Positions 54,064 to 62,298 of a stretch of DNA of 63,620 nt are shown here, one piece after another. Each line of letters begins with the position of its first letter. Position 1 is the first letter of the stretch. The stretch is from Paenibacillus senegalensis JC66 (GTDB lineage: Bacteria > Bacillota > Bacilli > Paenibacillales > NBRC-103111): assembly GCF_000285515.1 (NCBI RefSeq), contig NZ_HE610957.1:852234-915853 (forward strand), given 5' to 3'. The notes below the pieces were generated by a model. It made no database searches and was not told the DNA's origin. It saw only the letters and a program-made list of their open reading frames with translations. Both the position numbers and the translations under genes were made by a program.

Positions 54064-54351
54064 TTAATACTGATCGTGGAGTGCAACAAAAGGCAGCCGC
54101 TGACGGAGAAAATGAGAAAGCTCCTCTGCTTCAGCCGGTCTGATCGAGAAGCACCGCTGCAGATGCTCCAGATTGCTTAAATCGTCCTGGCACAAGAGGG
54201 CTGATCTGCCGGTTTGCATACATAAAACAATCGGCTTGCCGAAAAAGTGCTCGGTAAATATAATAGCAAAATCATACCGACTGCTTTCGGAAGCATAGCC
54301 AATGAACTGAATGTTGGCTTTCTCAGTCTCTTCATATAATTTATCGAACAT
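54064..54351 (-). CDS. DUF3055 (SAV0927) family protein
   Basis: 95 aa. Pattern IQFIGYASESSRYDFAIIFTEHFFGKPIVLCMQTGRSALLCQDDLSNLEHL and C-terminal EAEELSHFLRQRLP is that of DUF3055 proteins of Bacillota; function unknown. GGAGG lies 9 nt before the ATG. 54352-54666 upstream carries only its ribosome site and the promoter of the following gene. Confidence 0.8.
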   Translation of the reverse strand: MFDKLYEETEKANIQFIGYASESSRYDFAIIFTEHFFGKPIVLCMQTGRSALLCQDDLSNLEHLQRCFSIRPAEAEELSHFLRQRLPFVALHDQY

Positions 54352-54602
54352 AATCAGCCGCCTCCTTTTATTGAATATTCAGAAAATTATTATAATTAAC
54401 TATACCACAAAAAAGGAATTTTGTAACATTTTTTTCTGCACTCCGTCCAATTCTTTTATCTATAACAAACCGAATTATAGGACTGCATACTGCTATTTCT
54501 CCTTGCAGTCACTCCAAGCAACCAAGGTATAGAGGAAAAAAGGCGGTTCTTGTCTACATCTTGCACCCATCTTTGCTGGAGAGAAAATATACAAATGCTT
54601 TA

Positions 54603-54631
54603 TTGTCAATCGACAAATGGAATGCTATCAT
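54603..54631 (+). promoter_or_regulatory. Sigma-A promoter for the DUF1885 gene
   Basis: TTGTCA (54603-54608), 17-bp spacer, TATCAT (54626-54631), 36 bp before the start codon. Confidence 0.65.
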
Positions 54632-54666
54632 GAGTGAAGAATTCTAACGGGGGCAGGTGGATACAC

Positions 54667-55086
54667 ATGGCTCAAAGCGCTTACATAAAATTTGTCAAAG
54701 GCTCGGCTGTCTCTTCTCTTACGTTGGAAGATCTAGAGCAGCATTTACTCTCCTATAAAGAACAGCTTGCACGCACGGGCCAACAACTCGGCTGGTCCTA
54801 TGAAAACGCTGGTTTCCCCTATTCCATTGAGAAAAAAGCTGAGGGGGGCGACCGGTGGTTCTATTTGAAAGGCCAGGACAGCAGCTATCGTTATATCGTT
54901 TTGGGATTGGGCAAAGAAGCAGCTGAAGACGGGGACGTTCATTATGTCCAGGTAGTTCTGCCGGATGATGCTACTCATGGCGACAAGGGCAAGGCCAATG
55001 AGCTCTGCCGCCATCTGGGACGCAAGCTGCAAGGCGAGCTGCACATGTTTAATGGCAGAGTCATGTATTTCTATCCGCGCAAATAA
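54667..55086 (+). CDS. DUF1885 family protein
   Basis: 139 aa. AQSAYIKFVKGSAVSSLTLEDLEQHLLSYKEQLARTGQQLGWSYENAGFPYSIE matches what I recall of DUF1885 proteins of bacilli; the second half is WFYLKGQDSSYRYIVLGLG and RHLGRKLQGELHMFNGRVMYF. Function unknown, soluble. The ATG at 54667 has GGTGG 6 nt upstream; a frame from 54634 lacks support. Confidence 0.75.
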   Translation: MAQSAYIKFVKGSAVSSLTLEDLEQHLLSYKEQLARTGQQLGWSYENAGFPYSIEKKAEGGDRWFYLKGQDSSYRYIVLGLGKEAAEDGDVHYVQVVLPDDATHGDKGKANELCRHLGRKLQGELHMFNGRVMYFYPRK

Positions 55087-55088
55087 TA

Positions 55089-55144
55089 ACAGAAGACGCC
55101 CTCTATACCGTTGTTCTCCAAGCGGGTTAGAGGGCGTCTTCTGT
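55089..55144. terminator. Very strong bidirectional terminator
   Basis: ACAGAAGACGCCCTCT pairs perfectly with AGAGGGCGTCTTCTGT (16 bp). Between convergent DUF1885 and DUF1292 genes. Confidence 0.9.
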
Positions 55145-55162
55145 CCATTCAATCAAGCTGTG

Positions 55163-55480
55163 TTATTGCGATTCTTCTGCAGCCAGCTGATTATAAATCG
55201 ATACTACCCGATCCCATTCCTCATCGTTATCTATGCTAACCAGATAGGCATCGTCATTTTCCTCTTCAATTCGGAAAATAACGCCTTCCGCGTCCGGATT
55301 ATTCCTGTCCAGCAGTACAGCATATGTGTTCGTATCGGCTTCGAAAGTATAGACCATTACCATTTCATGCTCTACACCATCGGTATCGGTCACGAGAAAT
55401 ACATCTTCCTCGTGATCATGGTCATGGTCGTGGGTGTGATCATGCCCGCAACCACAATTGTCATGCTTTGCGTCGGTCAT
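55163..55480 (-). CDS. DUF1292 protein with His-rich N-terminus (YrzB-like)
   Basis: 105 aa. DUF1292 core (VFLVTDTDGVEHEMVMVYTFEAD...YAVLLDR...VIFRIEEENDDAYLVSIDNDEEWDRVVSIYNQL) as in YrzB. It is preceded by NCGCGHDHTHDHDHDHEED: two cysteines and seven histidines, alternating with Asp, a likely metal-binding or storage segment not present in YrzB. Function unknown. GAGG lies 7 nt before the ATG. Confidence 0.88.
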   Translation of the reverse strand: MTDAKHDNCGCGHDHTHDHDHDHEEDVFLVTDTDGVEHEMVMVYTFEADTNTYAVLLDRNNPDAEGVIFRIEEENDDAYLVSIDNDEEWDRVVSIYNQLAAEESQ

Positions 55481-55584
55481 GACATCGCCTCGTTTCTTTT
55501 AAAAATGACTTTCTCCTGTATCGTAACATTATTGCACCAGCAAGGTCAATGTGAACGAATGAACATGAGAAAGACAGGCCATCA

Positions 55585-56190
55585 CTATTCCGAAACGATA
55601 GTCTTTTCCGAAACGACTGTGTACTCGCCGCCAACCAGCACGGAGAACTGAACGGTATAATCTCCTCGTTGCGAGAAATGGACCTTGAAGGGCCAGGTAT
55701 ACCAGAAGCTGTCTGTGCTGCTTTCCAAATCAACCGTGACGGGATCATGCGCCATCTCTCCGTTGGGCGCTACTACCGTAATCTGGAACCCCTGGGCATC
55801 CGCTTTCAGCTGATCCACTTGGGTGGAGACGACAAAATTTCGCGTTTCCCCTCTAGCTACTTTGCCAAACGGTTTTTTGATGGAGTAGTCTTTGTCCACA
55901 TCCAAGGAAACAAACATGTGTACGTTAGGTTTATAGATGTTAGCGGTTAATGTTGTGTTGTCCCAATTGACGGTCGCTTGCAGTGATTCGCTTATTTGCC
56001 TCAGCGGCAGCATCGTTCTGCCGTTCACAATAATCGCGGGGACGTCCGATTCCTCCAGCAGCTTATCGTTGACCATAATCCGGGCCTTGCTGTAACCCTC
56101 GTAGCTCCCCCAGAGCGACTCGCCAAATGCTGTAACTGTTCCGAGCGTAAAAATCAGAACAGCAAACAGGGCAATTCGTTTCATCCTCAT
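55585..56190 (-). CDS. Secreted stalk/copper amine oxidase N-like domain protein
   Basis: 201 aa. Signal peptide MRMKRIALFAVLIFTLGTVTAFGES. Residues about 35-90 (ARIMVNDKLLEESDVPAIIVNGRTMLPLRQISESLQATVNWDNTT) form the copper_amine_oxidase_N repeat (PF07833) that many Paenibacillus secreted proteins use as a wall or polymer-binding stalk. The rest is a beta-rich domain (FVVSTQVDQL, HFSQRGDYTVQFSVLVGGEYTVVSE). Extracellular, role unknown. GGAGGG 11 nt before the ATG. Confidence 0.85.
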   Translation of the reverse strand: MRMKRIALFAVLIFTLGTVTAFGESLWGSYEGYSKARIMVNDKLLEESDVPAIIVNGRTMLPLRQISESLQATVNWDNTTLTANIYKPNVHMFVSLDVDKDYSIKKPFGKVARGETRNFVVSTQVDQLKADAQGFQITVVAPNGEMAHDPVTVDLESSTDSFWYTWPFKVHFSQRGDYTVQFSVLVGGEYTVVSEKTIVSE

Positions 56191-56459
56191 CTGCTCAGAT
56201 TCCCTCCATCGTGGTCGTATTGCTAGTTTATACTCTTTTTTACTTGAAGAGTTGCGTCTTAGGGCAGGAAATGTTCAGTCGCAAGTAGAAGAGTAATTTG
56301 TCAAACAATAGCTTTGATGAACACCCCCGCTGGGACTTGGGCAATATGCTGCATCCATTTTCCGTTTCGGAAGCACCAAGAAAAGGTTATGCTTTAATTA
56401 GCGGGAACTGTGAATAGGAATAGCGGGAAGATCCATATCATTGAATAGAGGGTGGTCGA

Positions 56460-57218
56460 ATGCAAACCAATCAAGAAACCAAATTGCTCATGCTGGGAAC
56501 AGGCGGGGCATTCTCTGTGAAATACAATAACAACAACGCCCTGTTCACCCATGGTTCGTTTACTTTACTGGTCGATTGCGGAGTGACTGCGATCAGAGCG
56601 CTTCATCAGCTGGAAGTTCCTCTTACTAGCATTGATGCCGTATTCATCACTCATCAGCATGCCGATCACGTTGGAGGGCTGGAGGAATTCGCATTTCAAA
56701 TGAATGGGCGTTATAAGCAAAAACCGCGGCTTATTGTGCCGGCAGCATTACAAGACTCCCTTTGGGAGCACACCTTGAAGGGCGGTCTGGATAATCCCCA
56801 CTCCGGAATGACCAAGCTGAGCGATTACTTCGAGGTCACAGCCGTCGCGGAAGATACACCGGCAGAATTAGCTCCGGGCTTCACTATACGCCTCCTTCCT
56901 ACTGTGCATGTCGTGGGCAAGCCGAGCTTCGCACTGCTTATCAACGAAAGCATCTATTACAGTTCCGACTGTACCTTTGACCGGGAACGATTAATCCGGC
57001 TCCACGAGCAGGGAGTCCGCCATATTCTGCACGAGTGCCAGCTGACCGGGACACCTGCTGTGCATACGACATTGGATCAGCTGCTCTCCCTTCCCGAGGA
57101 CGTCCAGCACAAAATCCAGTTAATGCATTACGGGGATGATATGGAAGCATATAAGGGCAAAACGGGGGGCATGTCCTTTATTGAACAGCACCGGACCTAT
57201 CGTTACCCTGCCTTATAA
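56460..57218 (+). CDS. MBL-fold metallo-hydrolase (RNase Z-like)
   Basis: 252 aa. Metallo-beta-lactamase fold with the metal motif FITHQHADHVGG (about residues 61-72), GTGGAFSVKYNNNNALF near the start (as in RNase Z-like or phosphodiesterase proteins), SSDCTFD and HECQLTG. It has no exosite arm, so it is not tRNase Z itself. Likely hydrolase of a phosphodiester or cyclic nucleotide, substrate unknown. Single gene, GAGGGTGG 4 nt before ATG. Confidence 0.85.
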   Translation: MQTNQETKLLMLGTGGAFSVKYNNNNALFTHGSFTLLVDCGVTAIRALHQLEVPLTSIDAVFITHQHADHVGGLEEFAFQMNGRYKQKPRLIVPAALQDSLWEHTLKGGLDNPHSGMTKLSDYFEVTAVAEDTPAELAPGFTIRLLPTVHVVGKPSFALLINESIYYSSDCTFDRERLIRLHEQGVRHILHECQLTGTPAVHTTLDQLLSLPEDVQHKIQLMHYGDDMEAYKGKTGGMSFIEQHRTYRYPAL

Positions 57219-57319
57219 GACTTAACCTGCCTATTGCAGAATACTTTGTTACAGAGAGCTCTTTTGCCTGCTCACAAGCCGCAGCCTTACATTAAACTAT
57301 CCTTCACAGCGAAAAACTT

Positions 57320-57342
57320 AGAGCCGCCCTTATGGCGGCTCT
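57320..57342. terminator. Bidirectional terminator
   Basis: AGAGCCGCC / GGCGGCTCT, 5-nt loop, between the MBL and DUF3892 genes (convergent). Confidence 0.75.
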
Positions 57343-57350
57343 GCATCTGA

Positions 57351-57584
57351 TTAGAAACCAGGAAGATTATCGAGATTATTGCTGGGATCGCCGTCCGCGT
57401 CTCCCCTGATGTAATACTCTCCGTCTCTTCCTTTGAACACATTGACGCCTTGAATCATGCCGTCCCTTACTTCCTGCAGCGCTTGCTCGTAGCTGAGCAC
57501 TCGACCGGAGGAAGTCTGGAATTGTTCGATGTCGCCCTCACCGTTTTTTCTGACCGCTTGAATGGATTCTCTTTGATCGCTCAT
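57351..57584 (-). CDS. DUF3892 family protein
   Basis: 77 aa. IQAVRKNGEGDIEQFQTSSGRVLSYEQALQEVRDGMIQGVNVFKGRDGEYYIRGDADGDPSNNLDNLPGF matches DUF3892, ending in the typical NNLDNLP. Small acidic protein of bacilli, function unknown. GAGAGG 9 nt before the ATG. Confidence 0.82.
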   Translation of the reverse strand: MSDQRESIQAVRKNGEGDIEQFQTSSGRVLSYEQALQEVRDGMIQGVNVFKGRDGEYYIRGDADGDPSNNLDNLPGF

Positions 57585-57641
57585 GTGCTTTACCTCTCTT
57601 TCCTAGACGTTATGCCTTAGGATGGGAAAAGCAGCGGCCGG

Positions 57642-58094
57642 TTATTCCTGTTTCAAGCTTTTTTTGAATTGCAAGTGCCAGATTCCCGCATCAAGAAACG
57701 GCTCTTTGCTAATATTGACATATCCTAGCTTCTCATAAAATGTTTCCAGATACAGCTGGCCGTTCAAAATAGCTGATCTCGCACCATGCTTCGCTGCGGA
57801 TCGTTCCAAAGCCTGAATCATTTGTCTGCCTAGCCCGCTGCCTCTGTAAGCTTTATGTACAGCCAAGCGTTGAAACTTTGCTGTTGTTTTTGCTTTGTCG
57901 TAAAATACCCATCTAGCTGTTCCCACTGGCTGCCCGCCATCAACCGCCAGCAGATGAATACATGCTGCGGACAGAGCGTCGTACTCGTCTTTTTCCAATT
58001 CCGGAGGCACTTGCTGCTCATAAACAAAAACCTCACGGCGAATGGCAAGGCATTCACGGAGCTGATCTTCCGCAGTGACCTGCATGATTTTCAT
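57642..58094 (-). CDS. GNAT family N-acetyltransferase (YjcF/ElaA-like)
   Basis: 150 aa. Acetyltransferase fold: IRREVFVYEQQVPPELEKDEYD is the ElaA/YjcF-type N-terminus, GTARWVFYDKAKTTAKFQRLAVHKAYRGSGLGRQMIQALE gives the acetyl-CoA loop (RGSGLG), and the C-terminal FYEKLGY block is typical. Substrate unknown. GAGGGG 5 nt before the ATG at 58094. Confidence 0.9.
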   Translation of the reverse strand: MKIMQVTAEDQLRECLAIRREVFVYEQQVPPELEKDEYDALSAACIHLLAVDGGQPVGTARWVFYDKAKTTAKFQRLAVHKAYRGSGLGRQMIQALERSAAKHGARSAILNGQLYLETFYEKLGYVNISKEPFLDAGIWHLQFKKSLKQE

Positions 58095-58227
58095 GGCTAC
58101 CCCTCTTCTCCGTCCATTAATTTGCAGGCAATCCATTAAGAACTGGACCCTGGTCCCCTATCCCTGAGACACTTAGTTTGATAAACTATAGTTGAGAGAG
58201 AGAAATGGATAAAGGAGCCCTATGCGT

Positions 58228-58668
58228 ATGAATATTGCCTTCTTTCTACTGCCCAAGCTGGAAGTCATTCATTTGACCTTACAAACCACATTACGCCAAA
58301 CTCTGGAAAAAATGGAGTATCATCGTTATACAGCAGTACCTATACTTAATGAAGATGGAACGTATGTTGGAACGGTTACCGAAGGTGATCTGCTCTGGTT
58401 TTTCAAAAACAATAAAGATTTCACTTTTGAAAATGCAAACCGGCATACCCTTGCCGAGATTCCATTGAACAAAAATAATCAGCCCGTGAGAATTGATGCG
58501 AATATGGACGATCTGATCAGTCTGGCCAAAGTACAGAACTTTGTTCCGGTCGTGGATGATATGGATAAATTTATTGGCATTGTGCGCCGCAGTGACGTAA
58601 TTGAGTACTGCTCAGACAAAATATTTAATAATGTGCAGGCAAACAGAGAGGTCAATTCTACCGGATAG
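58228..58668 (+). CDS. CBS domain-pair protein
   Basis: 146 aa. Two CBS motifs: TLQTTLRQTLEKMEYHRYTAVPILNEDGTYVGTVTEGDLLWFF (about 18-60) and RIDANMDDLISLAKVQNFVPVVDDMDKFIGIVRRSDVIEYC (about 91-131). CBS pairs bind adenine nucleotides or c-di-AMP. Stand-alone, so a regulatory sensor. The ATG at 58228 has GGAG 10 nt upstream; an ATG 6 nt earlier is too close. It is not the missing acuB: AcuB also has an ACT domain. Confidence 0.85.
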   Translation: MNIAFFLLPKLEVIHLTLQTTLRQTLEKMEYHRYTAVPILNEDGTYVGTVTEGDLLWFFKNNKDFTFENANRHTLAEIPLNKNNQPVRIDANMDDLISLAKVQNFVPVVDDMDKFIGIVRRSDVIEYCSDKIFNNVQANREVNSTG

Positions 58669-58717
58669 CCCCGGAGCGGAATGACCGCGCGGCATAGAGC
58701 ATACGAACTATAGCATT

Positions 58718-58736
58718 CCCCTCCCCTTGGGAGGGG
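58718..58736. terminator. Bidirectional terminator
   Basis: CCCCTCCC / GGGAGGGG with 3-nt loop, followed by CTTTTG on the plus strand. Between CBS and DUF2304 genes (convergent). Confidence 0.85.
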
Positions 58737-58748
58737 CTTTTGTTTATT

Positions 58749-59126
58749 TTAGCCAATACGATGAGCATAACGATCGTCCGGATCCTCCTCCTTCTCCAAG
58801 CTGGCCTTGAGCAAGGCCAGCTCCTGAATGAGCCGGGTCTGCTGTCTTTGCAGTCTCGAAATGACTATCGTCAAATGCAGAATCATGACCATGGCCATTA
58901 CAAAACCGATAATAATTAGCACGGATGTCGCCTCGTAAATTTCTAATAATCGGGCTGCGTCCTCAAGCACTCGGGGATATGCGCTGCAAACGATCATGAC
59001 AGCCCCCATGACGAGCCATAGCAGCGAATATTTCTCGGCGATCCGTTGACGACGAATTAGCTCCACCACACTGATGGTAAGGGCTGCGCTGCAAATTGTC
59101 GAGAGTACATGAATGTGCATACTCAT
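58749..59126 (-). CDS. DUF2304 membrane protein
   Basis: 125 aa. Three membrane segments (VLSTICSAALTISVVELI, SLLWLVMGAVMIVCSAYP, VLIIIGFVMAMVMILHLTI) and a C-terminal coiled coil RLQRQQTRLIQELALLKASLEKEE: the DUF2304 pattern. These partner GT2 glycosyltransferases; here its ATG overlaps the GT2 stop (TGATG at 59124-59128), supporting a joint polyprenyl-phosphate-sugar function. Starts at 59126; the longer frame overlaps GT2 and is rejected. Confidence 0.85.
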   Translation of the reverse strand: MSMHIHVLSTICSAALTISVVELIRRQRIAEKYSLLWLVMGAVMIVCSAYPRVLEDAARLLEIYEATSVLIIIGFVMAMVMILHLTIVISRLQRQQTRLIQELALLKASLEKEEDPDDRYAHRIG

Positions 59127-59836
59127 CAGCCTACGTTTCGGAAGCGTGTTAGCAGGACGGCGAGGGACACCTTCGTCATATAATACAGCGCCTTGCCCGC
59201 AGTTATCGAGGAATGTCCTTCTTCCCTGCAATGCATATGGACGGGTGTTTCCTTGATGGTAAAACCTTTTCTCTCGAGCATAACAAGCGCCTCTACCTCA
59301 GGATAGTCGTCCGGGTAATTCTCTGCAAAGTATTCCATGGCTTTACGATTGACGGCGCGAAACCCGGAGGTCGGATCCGTCATCGTTCTGCCGGTTAAGG
59401 CGCGAATAAGCCACGAAAAAAAGCGGATTCCCCATTGTCGGATTGGGGTAGACGTATATCCGGTTTTCTCCAAAAAGCGGGACCCGATGCAGCAGTCGGC
59501 TTCTCCGTTCGAAATGACAGATACGATCTTGTTCAAATCTCCGGGCTCATGCTGACCATCCGCATCAAGCTGGATAGCAATATCATATCCATGCCGGCTC
59601 GCGAATATATAACCTGTTTGCACCGCTCCCCCGATCCCCACGTTGAAGGGGAGGTCAATCACGTGGGCCAAGCCGGTGGCTCGCGCCCGCAGGCTTGTTT
59701 CATCCGTAGACCCGTCATTGACGACAAGCATGTCGACTTCGGGATGAGCCTCATGAACGGCACGGACAACCCGGGCTATGCTATTTTCTTCATTGTAAGC
59801 GGGAATAATGACGAGAACATTCAAATCTGTCTTCAC
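59126..59836 (-). CDS. GT2 glycosyltransferase, polyprenyl-phosphate mannosyltransferase-like
   Basis: 236 aa. DPM1/DpgT-type family 2 glycosyltransferase: VLVIIPAYNEENSIARVV at the start, VVNDGSTDET, LDADGQHEPGD (the DxD motif), GSRFLEKTGY and TDPTSGFRAVNRKAM. Probably transfers a sugar to a lipid carrier in the inner leaflet for wall or surface glycosylation. No membrane segments of its own; pairs with the DUF2304 protein. GTG start, weak ribosome site. Confidence 0.9.
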   Translation of the reverse strand: MKTDLNVLVIIPAYNEENSIARVVRAVHEAHPEVDMLVVNDGSTDETSLRARATGLAHVIDLPFNVGIGGAVQTGYIFASRHGYDIAIQLDADGQHEPGDLNKIVSVISNGEADCCIGSRFLEKTGYTSTPIRQWGIRFFSWLIRALTGRTMTDPTSGFRAVNRKAMEYFAENYPDDYPEVEALVMLERKGFTIKETPVHMHCREEGHSSITAGKALYYMTKVSLAVLLTRFRNVG

Positions 59837-59938
59837 TCTCTTTCTCTAATTAAACCATTTGAACCAATCGTTTCCATTATTCCCCCAGATCCCCCGGCTT
59901 TATCCAAGCATCACAGGAGCGTTAATTTCCTATTTCAA

Positions 59939-60259
59939 TCACAATGAAGGCTTTTCCTCCTCAACGCTTCCTTTAACCCAATTGTGATCCAGCAAATAAT
60001 CGTAAATAAGCTTTTTCTCCTGCGGAGTAAATTGATAGGCGCTGTCACATCCATCCAGCAGAAGTACTGTTTGGACAATATAACGTTCCTTATTGCAAAT
60101 GACCCAGGCGCTTATTTCCTCTGCTCCCTCTGGCAACTCGGTATGATCGCGGAGCTGCAGGCGAAGATAAAGGTCAATCCAGGATTCCCGTCTCTCCTCG
60201 GTTACTTTCACAACCTCCAGCGGCAGTTCGCCCAAATAGCCGCTCCCCATCAAAATCAT
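59939..60259 (-). CDS. Hypothetical protein, 106 aa
   Basis: Not recognised. Soluble, acidic, starting MILMGSGYLGELPLEVVKVTEERRESWIDLYLRLQLRD, with QFTPQEKKLIYDYLLDHNWVKG near the C-terminus. GGAGGGAGGG lies 6 nt before the ATG at 60259; a frame to 60370 adds unrelated residues. The gene stops 79 bp from the upstream edge of the GT2 promoter region. Confidence 0.7.
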   Translation of the reverse strand: MILMGSGYLGELPLEVVKVTEERRESWIDLYLRLQLRDHTELPEGAEEISAWVICNKERYIVQTVLLLDGCDSAYQFTPQEKKLIYDYLLDHNWVKGSVEEEKPSL

Positions 60260-60334
60260 TGTTTTCCCTCCCTCCAATATTAACTCCTTCCAGTAGAGGT
60301 GCACCCGCTTGCGAGAATGATCTAAACCCAAGTG

Positions 60335-60343
60335 TGATATAAT
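60335..60343 (+). promoter_or_regulatory. Extended -10 promoter for the thioesterase gene
   Basis: TGATATAAT: perfect TATAAT with TG extension, about 60 bp before the start codon; no good -35. Confidence 0.5.
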
Positions 60344-60407
60344 GGTAAGAAGCATTCCATGCTGCAACAACTATATCGTTTCAAATTTACACTAGGGAGG
60401 AACTGCT

Positions 60408-60923
60408 ATGGATAAATACATTCGACAATCCCGCACCATTTTGGCCAGCTATGTACTTCCCCCCGATACTAACAATCATAACACGTTATTCGGCGGCAAG
60501 TTAATGAGTTATATCGATGATGTAGGGGCCCGCGCCGCTATGCGCCATTCCCGCTGTCCTGTCGTTACGGCTTCCACGGATTCGATTGATTTTTTGCACC
60601 CGATTAAAGTTAACCATGAAGTTGCTCTCGAAGCTATTGTAACCTGGGCCGGACGCACCTCAATGGAGGTTTTCGTCCGCGTCATCGCGGAAGATTTGCT
60701 AACTGGAGAGCGGAAAGTATGCGCCCATTCCTTCTTAACCTATGTAGCCCTCGGCGAAGACGGTGTCCCGGTTGAAGTTCCCAAGGCCATACCGGAAACC
60801 CCTGAGGAAAAAATGCTTCACGACTCCGCACCAGCCCGGGCTCAAGCGCGTAATCAGCGGCGCAAGGACAGTAAAAGGTTTGCAGAAACGTTCGGCACGA
60901 ATTTTGTATGGGAAAAGCAGTGA
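60408..60923 (+). CDS. Acyl-CoA thioesterase, hotdog fold (YkhA-like)
   Basis: 171 aa. Hydrolyses acyl-CoA to free acid and CoA. TLFGGKLMSYIDDVGARAAMRHSRCPVVTAS includes the hotdog core, LHPIKVNHEVALEAIVTWAGRTSMEVFVRVIAED the second half. The C-terminal 35 residues (APARAQARNQRRKDSKRFAETFG) are basic, as in YkhA. GGGAGG 7 nt before ATG. No partner genes. Confidence 0.92.
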   Translation: MDKYIRQSRTILASYVLPPDTNNHNTLFGGKLMSYIDDVGARAAMRHSRCPVVTASTDSIDFLHPIKVNHEVALEAIVTWAGRTSMEVFVRVIAEDLLTGERKVCAHSFLTYVALGEDGVPVEVPKAIPETPEEKMLHDSAPARAQARNQRRKDSKRFAETFGTNFVWEKQ

Positions 60924-61026
60924 GGTCCCGTGACAGGCAAAAACGATTCAAGAATAACCCCCGCTTGTATTAATCCGCAAACCTTCACATAAAATTGAGT
61001 AATAAAGCTTGTAGCGGGGTGAGCTT

Positions 61027-61446
61027 TTGAACGGAAATCCATTTTATCAGGTTGAGCGTCTGATCGCATTTGTCCAGGCTAATCAATGGCAGGTTTCGGC
61101 GCTGGCGATGATTGGACTTGGCATCTTCGCAATGACTTTCTTTTCGATAAGAAACCGCCGTTTGCGCATCATGAAATCGGTATTCGAACGGACTTCGCTT
61201 TACGTGAAAGTGGAGCGGGGCAAACGGGTCAGCAGGCTCTATCCGTCATTGATCCGATACAGCGATACGGTTGATGAGGAATACGATGTATTTGAATACC
61301 GGTTGAGGCCCGGTATGGCGGTTCAAGAATTTGAGGAGAAAAAGAAATATTTTGAATCCGCCTTTAATTCCAAAGCTATCGTAAACGGCAAGGGCAGCTG
61401 GCTGGAAATCAAGATTCGCAAAACTCCCTATCAAGGGCTATCCTAA
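61027..61446 (+). CDS. Hypothetical membrane protein resembling a conjugative FtsK (YdcQ-type) N-terminus
   Basis: 139 aa. One membrane segment (VSALAMIGLGIFAMTFFS, about 24-41), then a soluble part RIMKSVFERTSLYVKVERGKRVSRLYPSLIRYSDTVDEEYDVFEYRLRPGMAVQEFEEKKKYFESAFNSKAI that recalls the beginning of YdcQ/ConQ-type FtsK-SpoIIIE coupling proteins of ICEs. No ATPase domain follows. TTG start with GGGGTGAG before it. Possible relic or independent small protein. Low certainty for the family; the ORF itself is likely real. Confidence 0.6.
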   Translation: MNGNPFYQVERLIAFVQANQWQVSALAMIGLGIFAMTFFSIRNRRLRIMKSVFERTSLYVKVERGKRVSRLYPSLIRYSDTVDEEYDVFEYRLRPGMAVQEFEEKKKYFESAFNSKAIVNGKGSWLEIKIRKTPYQGLS

Positions 61447-61498
61447 CAGCTGCCAGGCTGCCCGCCTGCTAGCGCTTTTGTTTTGTCTACACTGCGCG

Positions 61499-61544
61499 AA
61501 AAGCGCCGCTCTCCCGGTTTGAAGCCGGGTCGAGCGGCGCTTTT
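61499..61544. terminator. Strong nested stem-loop terminator
   Basis: AAAAGCGCCGCTC / GAGCGGCGCTTTT with an inner CCCGG.../...CCGGG stem. Between convergent 61027 and bcrC genes. Confidence 0.9.
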
Positions 61545-61577
61545 TCCTGTGCTTTACCTTGAATGAAACAGAGCGGC

Positions 61578-62207
61578 CTATTGTTTATTAGCTTTAAACC
61601 CAGGGCCCGGATTGGCAGGTCTCCAGCTTGGCGGAAGCACCGATTTTTCCACTTTTTCGTAAATCGTGAGCAGAGGCTCGACTAAAGGAACCTTAGCGCG
61701 CACTGCGTAAACAAGAGCGGCTGCGCCTATCCCCAGAATTGCCCCAACAAGGACGTCACCAGGATAATGCACCCCTACCAAAATCCGTGATAAGCCTACG
61801 CAAATGGCTACAACCGGCCATATCCATCTGAACTTATTTGTTTGCATCAGAAAATAGGAGAAGCAGATTGAGAAAAACAGAATCGTATGATCACTCGGGA
61901 ATGAATTATCCACACTTCTTTCAACCAGTTGATTGACGTTTGCCAGTTCAAAAAAAGGCTGGTTATTAAAGTATAGCTGTCCCGCCAGCTTGCCGAACAG
62001 TTCTGCAATAATAAAGGCAATCCCAGCGTTAAGCACCATGATCCGATTCTCTCTGGATTTGCTAAACCAATAAACCAGCATGCTGAGCGCAAGTGCATAC
62101 ACAGTATATTCAGCCGTCACCACCGAAATCGGATTCAGCCACGTAAACTGTTTGCCAAGATCATTGATTAGCCGGAAGATCGCTTCGTTCATTTCAGCAT
62201 AAGACAT
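61578..62207 (-). CDS. bcrC: Undecaprenyl-diphosphatase, PAP2 type (BcrC-like)
   Basis: 209 aa. Integral membrane phosphatase recycling undecaprenyl pyrophosphate; confers bacitracin tolerance. PAP2 motifs: KLAGQLYFNNQP (first motif with Gln where Arg is usual), SFPSDHT (second) and SRILVGVHYPGDV (third), with about five membrane segments. ATG at 62207 follows AGGAGG by 12 nt; the longer frame from 62264 has no site. The region upstream carries the 20-bp direct repeats. Confidence 0.9.
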   Translation of the reverse strand: MSYAEMNEAIFRLINDLGKQFTWLNPISVVTAEYTVYALALSMLVYWFSKSRENRIMVLNAGIAFIIAELFGKLAGQLYFNNQPFFELANVNQLVERSVDNSFPSDHTILFFSICFSYFLMQTNKFRWIWPVVAICVGLSRILVGVHYPGDVLVGAILGIGAAALVYAVRAKVPLVEPLLTIYEKVEKSVLPPSWRPANPGPGFKANKQ

Positions 62208-62298
62208 CGTATAGTAATTCCTCCTGTTTGCAAAAGCTTCTGTTTCTTGCGCTTTTCCTATCATAACAAAAAAACTTTTACAATATCTTTACATTCTC

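Noticed and set aside
58228-58668. CBS protein as the missing AcuB
   Set aside because: AcuB also has an ACT domain and is longer; this protein has only two CBS motifs and lies 31 kb away.
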